NCBI GenBank assembly: GCA_002331255.1
Contig: DCZD01000022.1
Span: forward strand, 66,362-71,749
DNA length: 5,388 bases
Origin: Acidimicrobiaceae bacterium UBA2093
GTDB taxonomy: Bacteria; Actinomycetota; Acidimicrobiia; Acidimicrobiales; Ilumatobacteraceae
Direction of reading: 5' to 3'
This document shows positions 1-5,388 of this stretch, piece by piece; positions within the stretch are counted from its first letter, which is position 1; every line of letters begins with the position of its first letter. The position numbers and the translations under genes were made by a program. The notes beneath the pieces were generated by a model that saw only the letters and a list, made by a program, of their open reading frames with translations, ran no database searches and was not told the origin of the DNA.

Positions 1-4
1 GCGC

Positions 5-2374
5 TTAGGTTCGAGCGGCAGTGGACGTAAGCACTGCCCATGTGGTGCCGTCGACTGTTCCAGTTACAGGTAGTTGAGCGCGTTTCTGGAATGTTCGCAC
101 CAGGGTGGCCGTGGACTTTGAGTACGAATTGCTTGAAGTTACTTTTACCTTCAGCACCTTTGCCAAGGCTTGATGAATGGTGCGCACTGAAGGGTGCACA
201 GAGCCCGTCGACAAAGACGTTGTCTTTGGGTCGGCTGCCAAGCCAAGCAGTTCCCAGGTTGCCCGGTCGACTTGGCCAGTAACGGTCCAAGACCGACCTG
301 TCTGCAACGCTCGCACTGCGCGTATCGTTGCCGCACCGTAGACGCCATCAATGCGAAGTGCCTTCTTTTTCTTGAGGCCGAGTGTTGTGTTGAGTGTGCG
401 TTGTAGGGACTTCACCATGGCACCCGCATGTCCCTTTGCGAGCGGAAGCCCTGGCAATAACGCCACGGGCGCAGCTGTCGTCGGTAACAACCCTTGCTGA
501 CGCAAGATGTCGAGTTGAGTACGCAGCCACCAGGCATATTCAGTGCGGCCTGTTGTCGTGAGATGCACCTTGGAAGAGTCGAACCACCGCGTCTTGCTGG
601 CATCTGCACTCGCTGCGTTCCAGTCGAGAGCATTCACATTCGAGTTCGCGGCAGCGACTGCGGCCAACACGTCATTGCTGCGCTGGTACGACCTGTTCGT
701 CGAACGTGTCGACATGTTGATGAACACGATGCGCGGCACTCCTTTGGCTACGAGTGCAGAAAGAAGTTGCTGTACCTCGGTGTCGTACGTCGCCGGATCG
801 TCGTTGTAGCCGAGCGCGATGAGCGCGATAGCTGGTGTCTCGGCAGAATTGACGATGGTGATCCCGTCTGGGCAACCAATTCCAATGATTCCGCGACCTG
901 TGCACGCTTGAAAGTTCACGCTCGGATACGCAATAGTCACGAGGTCGGCGAATTCGGTGGCGATGCTCAAACCTGTGGAGTCGCTGACGAAGAGAATTGA
1001 CCCCACAACAGGATCGGTTGGCTCGGCGCCGTGCACCGGTGTCGTGTCAAACCATGGTGAGTTCAGATCCCAGTCGCTGTCGAACTCACCGGCGGTTCGA
1101 GTGACGACCCCGGCCGTGCCCGTGATGGTCACCTTTGTCGCATAGCCCCCGAAATCCCCACCTGCTCCGTCATGGTCGGTCGTGATCGCAGTGAAAATGC
1201 CAATCGACGGATACTTGTCTTGCAGTTTCTTTGCAGAGAGCGAGCGGCTCCAGTCTTTGAGGGTCGGGTTGGCAGCAATGTCACCATCGTCGACGCGTGC
1301 CGGCACCGGACTTCCGGCTGTACGGCCACCATTAGATGACGTGTATTCGCTGCGCAGAACTGCACTTTGCGCAGTACGCAGAATGACACCTGCGGTCTCT
1401 GCGACCGCAAGATCGGTGTTGGTTTCTTCAATGACTTTCGTGGTGCCGCCAATGTCACGCAATGCTGAGCCGCCGTACACCTGGCAACTCATCGAATCAC
1501 ACGTCTTTGCGTAGCTGTAGCGGGCCTCTGACAGGCCGTAACTTCGCGCAGCGACCGCTTGTGCGCGCAAGGCGTTCATGCCTGCGCGATTTGAACTGTC
1601 GCCCCATGACGCCAATGACTCACGTGGCACGACGCCACGAACGTAGCTCTCGACATCGACGGCATTGACGGTGCGGTTGGACTTCGCCGAATCATTGACT
1701 GCACGTATGACGCCGCGGTAGTAGCGCACCCTGCCCTTTGGGTAGGACGTCGTCGGCGGCTCGCAGACGCCCAATAGGTCGGTTGGGGAGACAGCGGTGG
1801 GTGATGCGGAGTTGCTGGCACGAAATGTGATCGGGCCCGGTACGTCATTGCCGATGAGCGCGAATCCGGCAGGGTCACCGGCGGAAGATGGGCATGTTGC
1901 TGTCGGCGAACCCCAGACGTCATAGACGTTGTCGCCGACTTCGCGTGCAACGAGCGACGCGTAATTTCTCGGGGTGGGATCTGTGGCCCATTGTGCAGTG
2001 CCATTGTCTGACTGAACTGCTGTCTGGCTGTTGTCGAGGGCCTGAAGTCGGACAGTCATCAAGTTCGAGGCCAGCAGAGCTTGGTCGGCTGCAGCTATTG
2101 AAGAGATCGTGTTGCCTGTTCCGCCGTAATAGAAATTAAGAATCTCTTGCCAGGTCTTGTTGTAGATGGTCGCCCATCCGAACGCCCCGTATTGACTCAT
2201 GCCACGGCCATGTCCAAAGCCGTGACCGCGGATGATGACGGCAAGTGGTGGCAATGTCGCTGCGCGGGCAGCATTTGGTGACGTCGTGATGACACTCGAT
2301 GTGGTGAGGCCGATAACGACAGCGACGAGGCACAGCATGCGCGAAGCAATTGCGGAGCGGGGAGGTTGTGTCAC
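5..2374 (-). CDS. Secreted SpoIID/LytB-domain protein with SGNH esterase-like module and two peptidoglycan-binding repeats
   Basis: Predicted exported cell-wall enzyme of 789 residues. Residues 1-38 form a signal peptide: Arg-containing n-region, hydrophobic core, cleavage after ARA at 36-38. Residues 50-64 hold the GHGFGHGRGMSQYGA signature, followed by the IL-FYYGGT segment (to 86). The SpoIID core spans about 215-352: probable catalytic Glu252 (VVPRES), LRAQAVAARSYG at 268-280, Cys292/Cys297 before QVYGG, and SSNGGRT at 346-352. An SGNH-like module follows (about 458-620): Ser466 in SDST, Gly493, Asn524 in GYND, Asp599 and His604 in DSSKVH. Two PG_binding_1-type repeats close the protein (about 646-713 and 722-783). 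SpoIID family members are lytic transglycosylases that cut denuded glycan; SGNH proteins are esterases or acyltransferases. The combined role in wall remodelling is inference. GTG at 2374 is preferred because a TAGCGT box sits 7 bases upstream and an Arg-containing n-region results. An in-frame start at 2443 would overlap the upstream gene. Confidence 0.88.
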   Translation of the reverse strand: MTQPPRSAIASRMLCLVAVVIGLTTSSVITTSPNAARAATLPPLAVIIRGHGFGHGRGMSQYGAFGWATIYNKTWQEILNFYYGGTGNTISSIAAADQALLASNLMTVRLQALDNSQTAVQSDNGTAQWATDPTPRNYASLVAREVGDNVYDVWGSPTATCPSSAGDPAGFALIGNDVPGPITFRASNSASPTAVSPTDLLGVCEPPTTSYPKGRVRYYRGVIRAVNDSAKSNRTVNAVDVESYVRGVVPRESLASWGDSSNRAGMNALRAQAVAARSYGLSEARYSYAKTCDSMSCQVYGGSALRDIGGTTKVIEETNTDLAVAETAGVILRTAQSAVLRSEYTSSNGGRTAGSPVPARVDDGDIAANPTLKDWSRSLSAKKLQDKYPSIGIFTAITTDHDGAGGDFGGYATKVTITGTAGVVTRTAGEFDSDWDLNSPWFDTTPVHGAEPTDPVVGSILFVSDSTGLSIATEFADLVTIAYPSVNFQACTGRGIIGIGCPDGITIVNSAETPAIALIALGYNDDPATYDTEVQQLLSALVAKGVPRIVFINMSTRSTNRSYQRSNDVLAAVAAANSNVNALDWNAASADASKTRWFDSSKVHLTTTGRTEYAWWLRTQLDILRQQGLLPTTAAPVALLPGLPLAKGHAGAMVKSLQRTLNTTLGLKKKKALRIDGVYGAATIRAVRALQTGRSWTVTGQVDRATWELLGLAADPKTTSLSTGSVHPSVRTIHQALAKVLKVKVTSSNSYSKSTATLVRTFQKRAQLPVTGTVDGTTWAVLTSTAART

Positions 2375-2387
2375 TCTGACAACGCTA
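2375..2387 (-). promoter_or_regulatory. Predicted leaderless -10 box (TAGCGT, N7, GTG) for the SpoIID-SGNH gene
   Basis: On the minus strand TAGCGT (2387-2382) is followed by seven bases and then the GTG start codon at 2374. The TAG of the box is also the stop codon of the upstream exporter gene. The same hexamer and spacing precede the aldolase-like gene. No convincing -35 element or Shine-Dalgarno sequence is visible, as is common for actinobacterial leaderless transcripts. The site implies that the wall-enzyme gene can be transcribed independently of the two upstream genes. Confidence 0.5.
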
Positions 2388-3275
2388 GGGGGTCTCGGCC
2401 ACCTCGGGACGGCGATCAATGACGTCGCGCTCCTGAATGGCAACCCCTACGAGCACGAGGGCCATTCCGAAGAGGTCTGTCTTGGTCGGAGTCTGATCGA
2501 GGAACAGAAATCCGAACACTGCCGCGGTGACGGGCAGAAGCGACAGCATGACAGAGAACCGTCTAATTGGAATACGACGCATCACTGCTTGATCGATTCC
2601 GTAACCGATTGCGCTGGATGATGCACCGACAAGCACGCACGCAGCCAATAACCACGGAGTGCTGAGAACGGTCGTCGCATCGCCAAGTCCGAATGGCGCG
2701 ATGACTAATGCGCCAAACACCAGGCCGACACCCAAACCATTCACTCCGCGATCGGTCTGTGCCACACGGGAACCAAGCACGATGTACCCGGCCCACATTG
2801 CTGAAGCGATGAGAAGAAAGAGAAGCCCTAGCGGTTCATCGGCAATCTCGACACCACCGAGCACCACCACGCCACCTGCCGCGAGCAACAAAGCCACGGT
2901 GTTTCGAGCAGTCTTCGTTCGAAGCGCCGCAACCGCGATTGGTCCGATGAATTCAATGGTGACGCTCTTGCCGAGCGGTAGGCGATCAATGGCTAAGTAG
3001 AAGGTGAGGTTCATCAGTGCTGTCGCCACGCCGAAGCTTGCAGCTGCGTAAATGTCATGTCGTGTCCACGGTGCGTGATTGCTGCGTAACGAGAACAACA
3101 TCAACAAGCCTGACGCTGACAGAACTCGGAAGAATGCAATGGTCGGGGGTGAGGCGTCATCAAACAGTCGCACTGCGACGACTGCTCCGGTGTATTGCGC
3201 TGCTGCCGACAGCAGGAAGAAAATTTCAGCTGGCGCCGATTCGATGAATCGTGCCGGCCGCGTGTCAGATGCCAA
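2385..3275 (-). CDS. EamA/DMT-superfamily transporter, RhtA-like (amino acid or metabolite exporter)
   Basis: Integral membrane protein of 296 residues with about ten hydrophobic segments (roughly 15-37, 43-63, 74-96, 101-119, 126-142, 148-170, 178-198, 206-226, 238-260, 265-282), the usual size and layout of two EamA repeats. The segment LPLGKSVTIEFIGPIAVA (99-116) and the region 222-260 (YGIDQAVMRRIP, then SVMLSLLPVTAAVFGFLFLD) closely resemble the corresponding parts of the threonine/homoserine exporter RhtA from memory, so export of a small amino acid or related metabolite is a reasonable inference; the actual substrate is unknown. The reading frame opens with TTG only 2 bases after the TGA of the aldolase-like gene, with no Shine-Dalgarno and no TAnnnT box in front. 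Translational coupling within a two-gene operon therefore seems likely. A later start cannot be excluded, but it would cut into the first membrane segment. Confidence 0.85.
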   Translation of the reverse strand: MASDTRPARFIESAPAEIFFLLSAAAQYTGAVVAVRLFDDASPPTIAFFRVLSASGLLMLFSLRSNHAPWTRHDIYAAASFGVATALMNLTFYLAIDRLPLGKSVTIEFIGPIAVAALRTKTARNTVALLLAAGGVVVLGGVEIADEPLGLLFLLIASAMWAGYIVLGSRVAQTDRGVNGLGVGLVFGALVIAPFGLGDATTVLSTPWLLAACVLVGASSSAIGYGIDQAVMRRIPIRRFSVMLSLLPVTAAVFGFLFLDQTPTKTDLFGMALVLVGVAIQERDVIDRRPEVAETP

Positions 3276-3277
3276 AG

Positions 3278-4096
3278 TCAGTCAAACAAGTCGGGGTCGG
3301 TGCGACAGATTTCTTGCCACAGTGGCTGGAAGTGCAACCACGAAACGATTGAGTTGCCGGCATTCTCGCGGGTGTACGTAGCGAACTCATGTGGGATCAG
3401 CTTCGGTGTGCCCACAGATTCAGCGAGGATTTGTGCCTGACATGTGCGTTCCATGGAGATGAACAGGAACGCAGCTTCATCGACTGTCTGCCCTGTGGTG
3501 AAAATGCCGTGGCTCTGGTGAATCGCGGCGCGCACCCCGACAAACTTCGCGGCAAGTTCTTTGCCGGCATCGACGTCGAAGACGACCGCACCGCCTTGTT
3601 CGCTGATGACGACGTGGTCTTCGTAGAAGTAGCAGGCATCTTGAGTGATCGGGTCAAGGGGTCGTCCGAGGGATGACCAAGCCTTTCCATGCACCGAGTG
3701 CGAATGGGCGGCAGCGATGACATCGGGTCGCGCTTCGTGTATGGCTGAGTGAATGACGAATGCCGCACGGTTCACTGGGCGGCGGCCATACACGATGTCA
3801 CCCTCGTGATTGACGAGGATGAGATCGCTGACGGTCATATGGCGAAATGACAGCCCGAGTGGGTTCACCCAGAACAGGTCGGGAAACTCGGGGTCGCGCA
3901 CGGTGATGTGTCCGGCGACGCCTTCTGCAAAACCGAGCCGACCAAAAATGCGGAGAGCTCCCGCGAGTTTTTCCTTGCGATGGCGACGTTCGTCTTCGAC
4001 GTTGTCGAATACGGGCGGAAATGCCCACTCGACTTCCTTCTTTGTCAGTTCAACACCGTCGATAGATCGGGTTGGTGCGTCTGGAGCGATGGTCAT
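3278..4096 (-). CDS. Class II aldolase/adducin-family protein
   Basis: Cytosolic protein of 272 residues with the class II aldolase/adducin fold. Landmarks: EGVAGHITVRDP (58-69), the family's early glycine-rich segment; VNRAAFVIHSAIHEARPDV (108-126); HSHSVH with metal ligands His131 and His133; and His196 in HQSHGIFTTG as the third ligand, the arrangement of zinc-binding FucA/AraD-type enzymes. The position of the catalytic Glu73 of fuculose-1-phosphate aldolase aligns with Ala112, so classical retro-aldol activity is not supported; many relatives with the VNxAAFxIH pattern share this and have no assigned function. I chose ATG at 4096 because a promoter (TTAACA, 18 bases, TAGCGT, 7 bases) points exactly to it. 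GTG at 4105 adds three residues and is the alternative, but it overlaps that -10 box. It is followed after 2 bases by the RhtA-like exporter, perhaps a linked metabolite-handling pair, and diverges from the Rid gene. Confidence 0.87.
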   Translation of the reverse strand: MTIAPDAPTRSIDGVELTKKEVEWAFPPVFDNVEDERRHRKEKLAGALRIFGRLGFAEGVAGHITVRDPEFPDLFWVNPLGLSFRHMTVSDLILVNHEGDIVYGRRPVNRAAFVIHSAIHEARPDVIAAAHSHSVHGKAWSSLGRPLDPITQDACYFYEDHVVISEQGGAVVFDVDAGKELAAKFVGVRAAIHQSHGIFTTGQTVDEAAFLFISMERTCQAQILAESVGTPKLIPHEFATYTRENAGNSIVSWLHFQPLWQEICRTDPDLFD

Positions 4097-4133
4097 GACT
4101 GCCACGCTACTTGGTGCCCAGACCTAGTGTTAA
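4097..4133 (-). promoter_or_regulatory. Predicted leaderless promoter of the aldolase-exporter operon
   Basis: Minus-strand TTAACA (4133-4128) resembles a sigma-70-type -35 element. It is separated by 18 bases from TAGCGT (4109-4104), and seven further bases lead to ATG at 4096. Transcription would begin at or next to the A of the start codon, leaving no 5' leader. The -35 overlaps the -10 box of the divergent Rid gene (4125-4130). Confidence 0.55.
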
Positions 4134-4136
4134 CGC
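4125..4136 (+). promoter_or_regulatory. Predicted leaderless -10 box (TAGTGT, N6, ATG) for the Rid-family gene
   Basis: TAGTGT at 4125-4130 lies six bases before ATG at 4137, a distance that would place the transcription start at or beside the start codon. No Shine-Dalgarno sequence fits in the gap and no clear -35 element is seen around 4100-4107. The box overlaps the -35 of the opposing promoter, so the two probably compete for RNA polymerase. Confidence 0.5.
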
Positions 4137-4559
4137 ATGAGCTCACCCGGCGAGGCACGTGCCACGCGCATTGAATTGGCGCCTTCGACAATGGCACCGC
4201 CCGCTGCAAAGTATGCACACGGGGTACATGTCGTCGATGCTCGACAGTTGGTGTTCACGTCGGGTGTGGTTCCGGTTCGACGAGATGGGTCGGTGCCCGA
4301 GCAGGTTGATGAGCAAGCACGACTTGTGTGGCAGAACATCTCGGCGATTCTCGATGAGGCATCACTTTCACTCTCAGACATCGTGAGTGTCACCACGTAC
4401 GTGGTCAATTCTGATGACTTGAGCGAACGACTTCGACTGGTGATGGCCGAGCGAGACAGTGCGTTGGGAGAGACTCGCGCAGCAAGCACTCTGGTCACGG
4501 TTCCGGCCTTGGCTCAGCCGGCATGGAAGATGGAGATAGCTGTCGTGGCCGCACGATGA
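4137..4559 (+). CDS. Rid (YjgF/YER057c/UK114) family protein lacking the RidA catalytic arginine
   Basis: Cytosolic protein of 140 residues, typical Rid length with a short N-terminal extension. Family landmarks are AKYAHGVHV (24-32), the LVFTSGVVPV strand (39-48), the helix with QARLVWQNISAILDEAS (60-76), DIVSVTTYVV (81-90), and the C-terminal RAASTLVTVPALAQPAWKMEI (114-134) with Glu133. RidA enzymes hydrolyse reactive enamine/imine intermediates made by PLP enzymes and need an Arg in the motif P-A-R-S/T; here that position is Ala116 (RAAST). Rid subfamilies with R-P-A-S-T-like motifs have no demonstrated deaminase activity, so a different binding or catalytic role is likely. It is divergent from the aldolase-exporter pair and lies 45 bases upstream of the methylmalonyl-CoA mutase gene, which has its own promoter-like sequence. 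ATG at 4137 is supported by the -10 box six bases upstream. Confidence 0.88.
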   Translation: MSSPGEARATRIELAPSTMAPPAAKYAHGVHVVDARQLVFTSGVVPVRRDGSVPEQVDEQARLVWQNISAILDEASLSLSDIVSVTTYVVNSDDLSERLRLVMAERDSALGETRAASTLVTVPALAQPAWKMEIAVVAAR

Positions 4560-4560
4560 C

Positions 4561-4577
4561 CGTTCCATTGGGGAACG
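4561..4577 (+). repeat. Perfect 6-bp inverted repeat (CGTTCC-N5-GGAACG) upstream of the mutase gene
   Basis: CGTTCC (4561-4566) and GGAACG (4572-4577) form a perfect inverted repeat around ATTGG, starting directly after the Rid stop codon. It ends 15 bases before the TAGCCT box, covering about -44 to -28 if transcription starts at 4605. That location fits an operator over the -35 region. It could also fold as a short hairpin, but no U-tract follows, so an intrinsic terminator is unlikely. Confidence 0.4.
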
Positions 4578-4592
4578 AGTACGCATCTCCCT

Positions 4593-4604
4593 TAGCCTTA
4601 CGCC
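4593..4604 (+). promoter_or_regulatory. Predicted leaderless -10 box (TAGCCT, N6, ATG) for the mutase gene
   Basis: TAGCCT (4593-4598) is followed by six bases and ATG at 4605, the same geometry as the Rid gene. A weak -35 candidate, TTGGGG at 4568-4573, lies 19 bases upstream and overlaps the inverted repeat at 4561-4577. No Shine-Dalgarno sequence is present before the ATG, consistent with a leaderless transcript. Confidence 0.5.
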
Positions 4605-5388
4605 ATGGCTGACGACAAGCGAACAGATTCGGGCATCCCCATCGCGGAGTTGTACACCGCCGATTCTCTGGCGGGATGGGATCCGGCACTGAAGCTCGGA
4701 ACTCCGGGCAAGGCGCCGTACACCCGAGGCGTGTATCCCACGATGTATCGCGGGAAGTTGTGGACCATGCGGCAATACGCCGGCTTCGGCACCGCCGAAT
4801 CTACGAACGAGCGATTCAAGTTCCTTCTTCAAGCCGGCCAGACGGGGCTCTCATGTGCCTTCGACCTTCCGACGCAGATGGGATACGACAGCGACCACCC
4901 GCGTGCCGAAGGTGAAGTGGGCAAAGTGGGTGTCGCCATCGACTCACTTGCCGACATGCGCCTGCTGCTCGCTGACTTGCCACTCGACAAGGTATCGACA
5001 TCGATGACCATCAACTCGACTGCCGCCATCTTATTGCTCATGTACGAATTGGTGGCCGAAGAGCAGGGAGTCCCGGCGTCTGCAATTAGTGGCACGATTC
5101 AGAACGACCTGCTGAAGGAATACATCGCACGTGGAACCTATGTGTATCCACCACGTCCTTCTATGCGCGTCATCACCGATATCTTCGAGTACTGCTCGAA
5201 GCATGTTCCGAAGTGGAATACCATCTCGATTTCTGGCTATCACATTCGTGAAGCTGGCTCGACCGCGGTGCAGGAGATCGCATTCACATTGGCGAATGCA
5301 ATCGCGTATGTACAGGCGGCTATCGATGCAGGCCTCGACGTCGACGACTTTGCACCCCGTCTCTCGTTCTTCTGGAATGGTCACAACA
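4605..5388 (+). CDS. Methylmalonyl-CoA mutase large (catalytic) subunit, N-terminal part; runs off the window
   Basis: The first 261 codons of a B12-dependent acyl-CoA mutase; the frame is open to the right edge. It covers much of the substrate-binding TIM barrel: TMRQYAGFGTAESTN (54-68), FDLPTQMGYDSDHPRAEGEV (86-105), GTIQNDLLKEYIARGTYVYP (163-182), SISGYHIREAGST (208-220), FAPRLSFFWN (249-258). Tyr58, Arg176 and His213 match Tyr89, Arg207 and His244 of the Propionibacterium enzyme, all at a constant offset of 31. Tyr/Arg is the methylmalonyl-CoA pair; isobutyryl-CoA mutases have Phe/Gln and 2-hydroxyisobutyryl-CoA mutases Ile/Gln. The reaction interconverts succinyl-CoA and (R)-methylmalonyl-CoA, linking propionate, odd-chain fatty acid and branched-chain amino acid metabolism to the TCA cycle. 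The N-terminus is about 31 residues shorter than the Propionibacterium chain, as in forms that carry the cobalamin domain on a separate subunit; whether this one does lies outside the window. ATG at 4605 is supported by the -10 box six bases upstream. Confidence 0.93.
   Translation, partial: MADDKRTDSGIPIAELYTADSLAGWDPALKLGTPGKAPYTRGVYPTMYRGKLWTMRQYAGFGTAESTNERFKFLLQAGQTGLSCAFDLPTQMGYDSDHPRAEGEVGKVGVAIDSLADMRLLLADLPLDKVSTSMTINSTAAILLLMYELVAEEQGVPASAISGTIQNDLLKEYIARGTYVYPPRPSMRVITDIFEYCSKHVPKWNTISISGYHIREAGSTAVQEIAFTLANAIAYVQAAIDAGLDVDDFAPRLSFFWNGHN

Noticed and set aside
494..1000. 168-codon open frame on the plus strand
   Set aside because: It lies entirely antisense to the SGNH and repeat region of the SpoIID gene, has a Cys/Arg/His-rich composition with no recognisable domain, and has no start signal.
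2375..2443. In-frame N-terminal extension of the SpoIID protein starting at 2443
   Set aside because: It would overlap the exporter gene by 59 bases and push the signal peptide 23 residues inward. GTG at 2374 has a promoter box at the right distance and gives a normal signal peptide.
4097..4105. GTG start at 4105 for the aldolase-like gene
   Set aside because: The codon overlaps the predicted -10 box (4104-4109), so a transcript starting at 4096 would not contain it. It adds only three residues and remains possible if the promoter call is wrong.
4561..4577. Inverted repeat as a LexA (SOS) box or an intrinsic terminator
   Set aside because: The arms read GTTCC...GGAAC, the opposite order to the actinobacterial GAAC...GTTC SOS box, and there is no U-tract downstream for termination.
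4374..4832. 152-codon open frame on the minus strand
   Set aside because: It runs antisense across the Rid and mutase genes, both of which are unmistakable; its sequence is low in hydrophobic core residues and resembles nothing known to me.
5031..5384. 117-codon minus-strand open frame near the right edge
   Set aside because: It is the antisense shadow of the conserved mutase barrel; the plus-strand frame carries all family motifs.
4605..5388. Isobutyryl-CoA or 2-hydroxyisobutyryl-CoA mutase large subunit
   Set aside because: Those enzymes carry Phe/Gln or Ile/Gln at the two substrate positions, whereas this protein has Tyr58 and Arg176.
1..5388. A novel multi-gene system such as a defence island, mobile element or biosynthetic cluster
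   Set aside because: No recombinase, nuclease, repeat array, toxin-antitoxin pair or cluster of unknown genes is visible; all five genes belong to recognisable families.

Overview
The window looks like an ordinary chromosomal segment of an actinomycete of moderate GC (about 55% in the lines I counted). The class-level placement (Acidimicrobiia or a related aquatic or soil lineage) is a guess. Support for Actinomycetota comes from the leaderless gene starts, with TAnnnT boxes 6-7 bases upstream of start codons and no Shine-Dalgarno sequences, from the exported SpoIID-type wall protein with C-terminal peptidoglycan-binding repeats, and from the B12-dependent acyl-CoA mutase. I see no RNA gene, mobile element, CRISPR array or sign of recent transfer. 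Coding is nearly continuous, and no gap exceeds 50 bases.

Minus strand (4096 down to 5): three genes in a row. A class II aldolase/adducin-fold protein (3278-4096) is followed after 2 bases by an RhtA-like EamA-family exporter (2385-3275), so these two are probably co-transcribed and translationally coupled. Ten bases later comes a large secreted cell-wall protein (5-2374) that joins a SpoIID/LytB lytic transglycosylase module, an SGNH-type esterase module and two peptidoglycan-binding repeats. It appears to have its own -10 box, which overlaps the exporter's stop codon.

Plus strand (4137 to the right edge): a Rid/YjgF-family protein (4137-4559) starts 41 bases from the aldolase-like gene and diverges from it. 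The first 261 codons of a methylmalonyl-CoA mutase large subunit (4605 to the window end) follow, also behind a leaderless-type promoter. Three substrate- and catalysis-defining mutase residues line up with the Propionibacterium enzyme at one constant offset, which supports methylmalonyl-CoA as substrate.

Points of most interest: (1) the SpoIID signature that normally closes the domain lies at the N-terminus of the mature protein, a circular-permutation-like order; (2) the same polypeptide carries an SGNH esterase-like module, suggesting a self-contained 'deacetylate then cleave' wall enzyme; (3) four gene starts share one TAGnnT-N6/7-start architecture, and the two divergent promoters physically overlap; (4) the Rid and aldolase-like proteins each lack the residue that defines the textbook activity of their family. 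I found no evidence of a wholly new multi-gene system.
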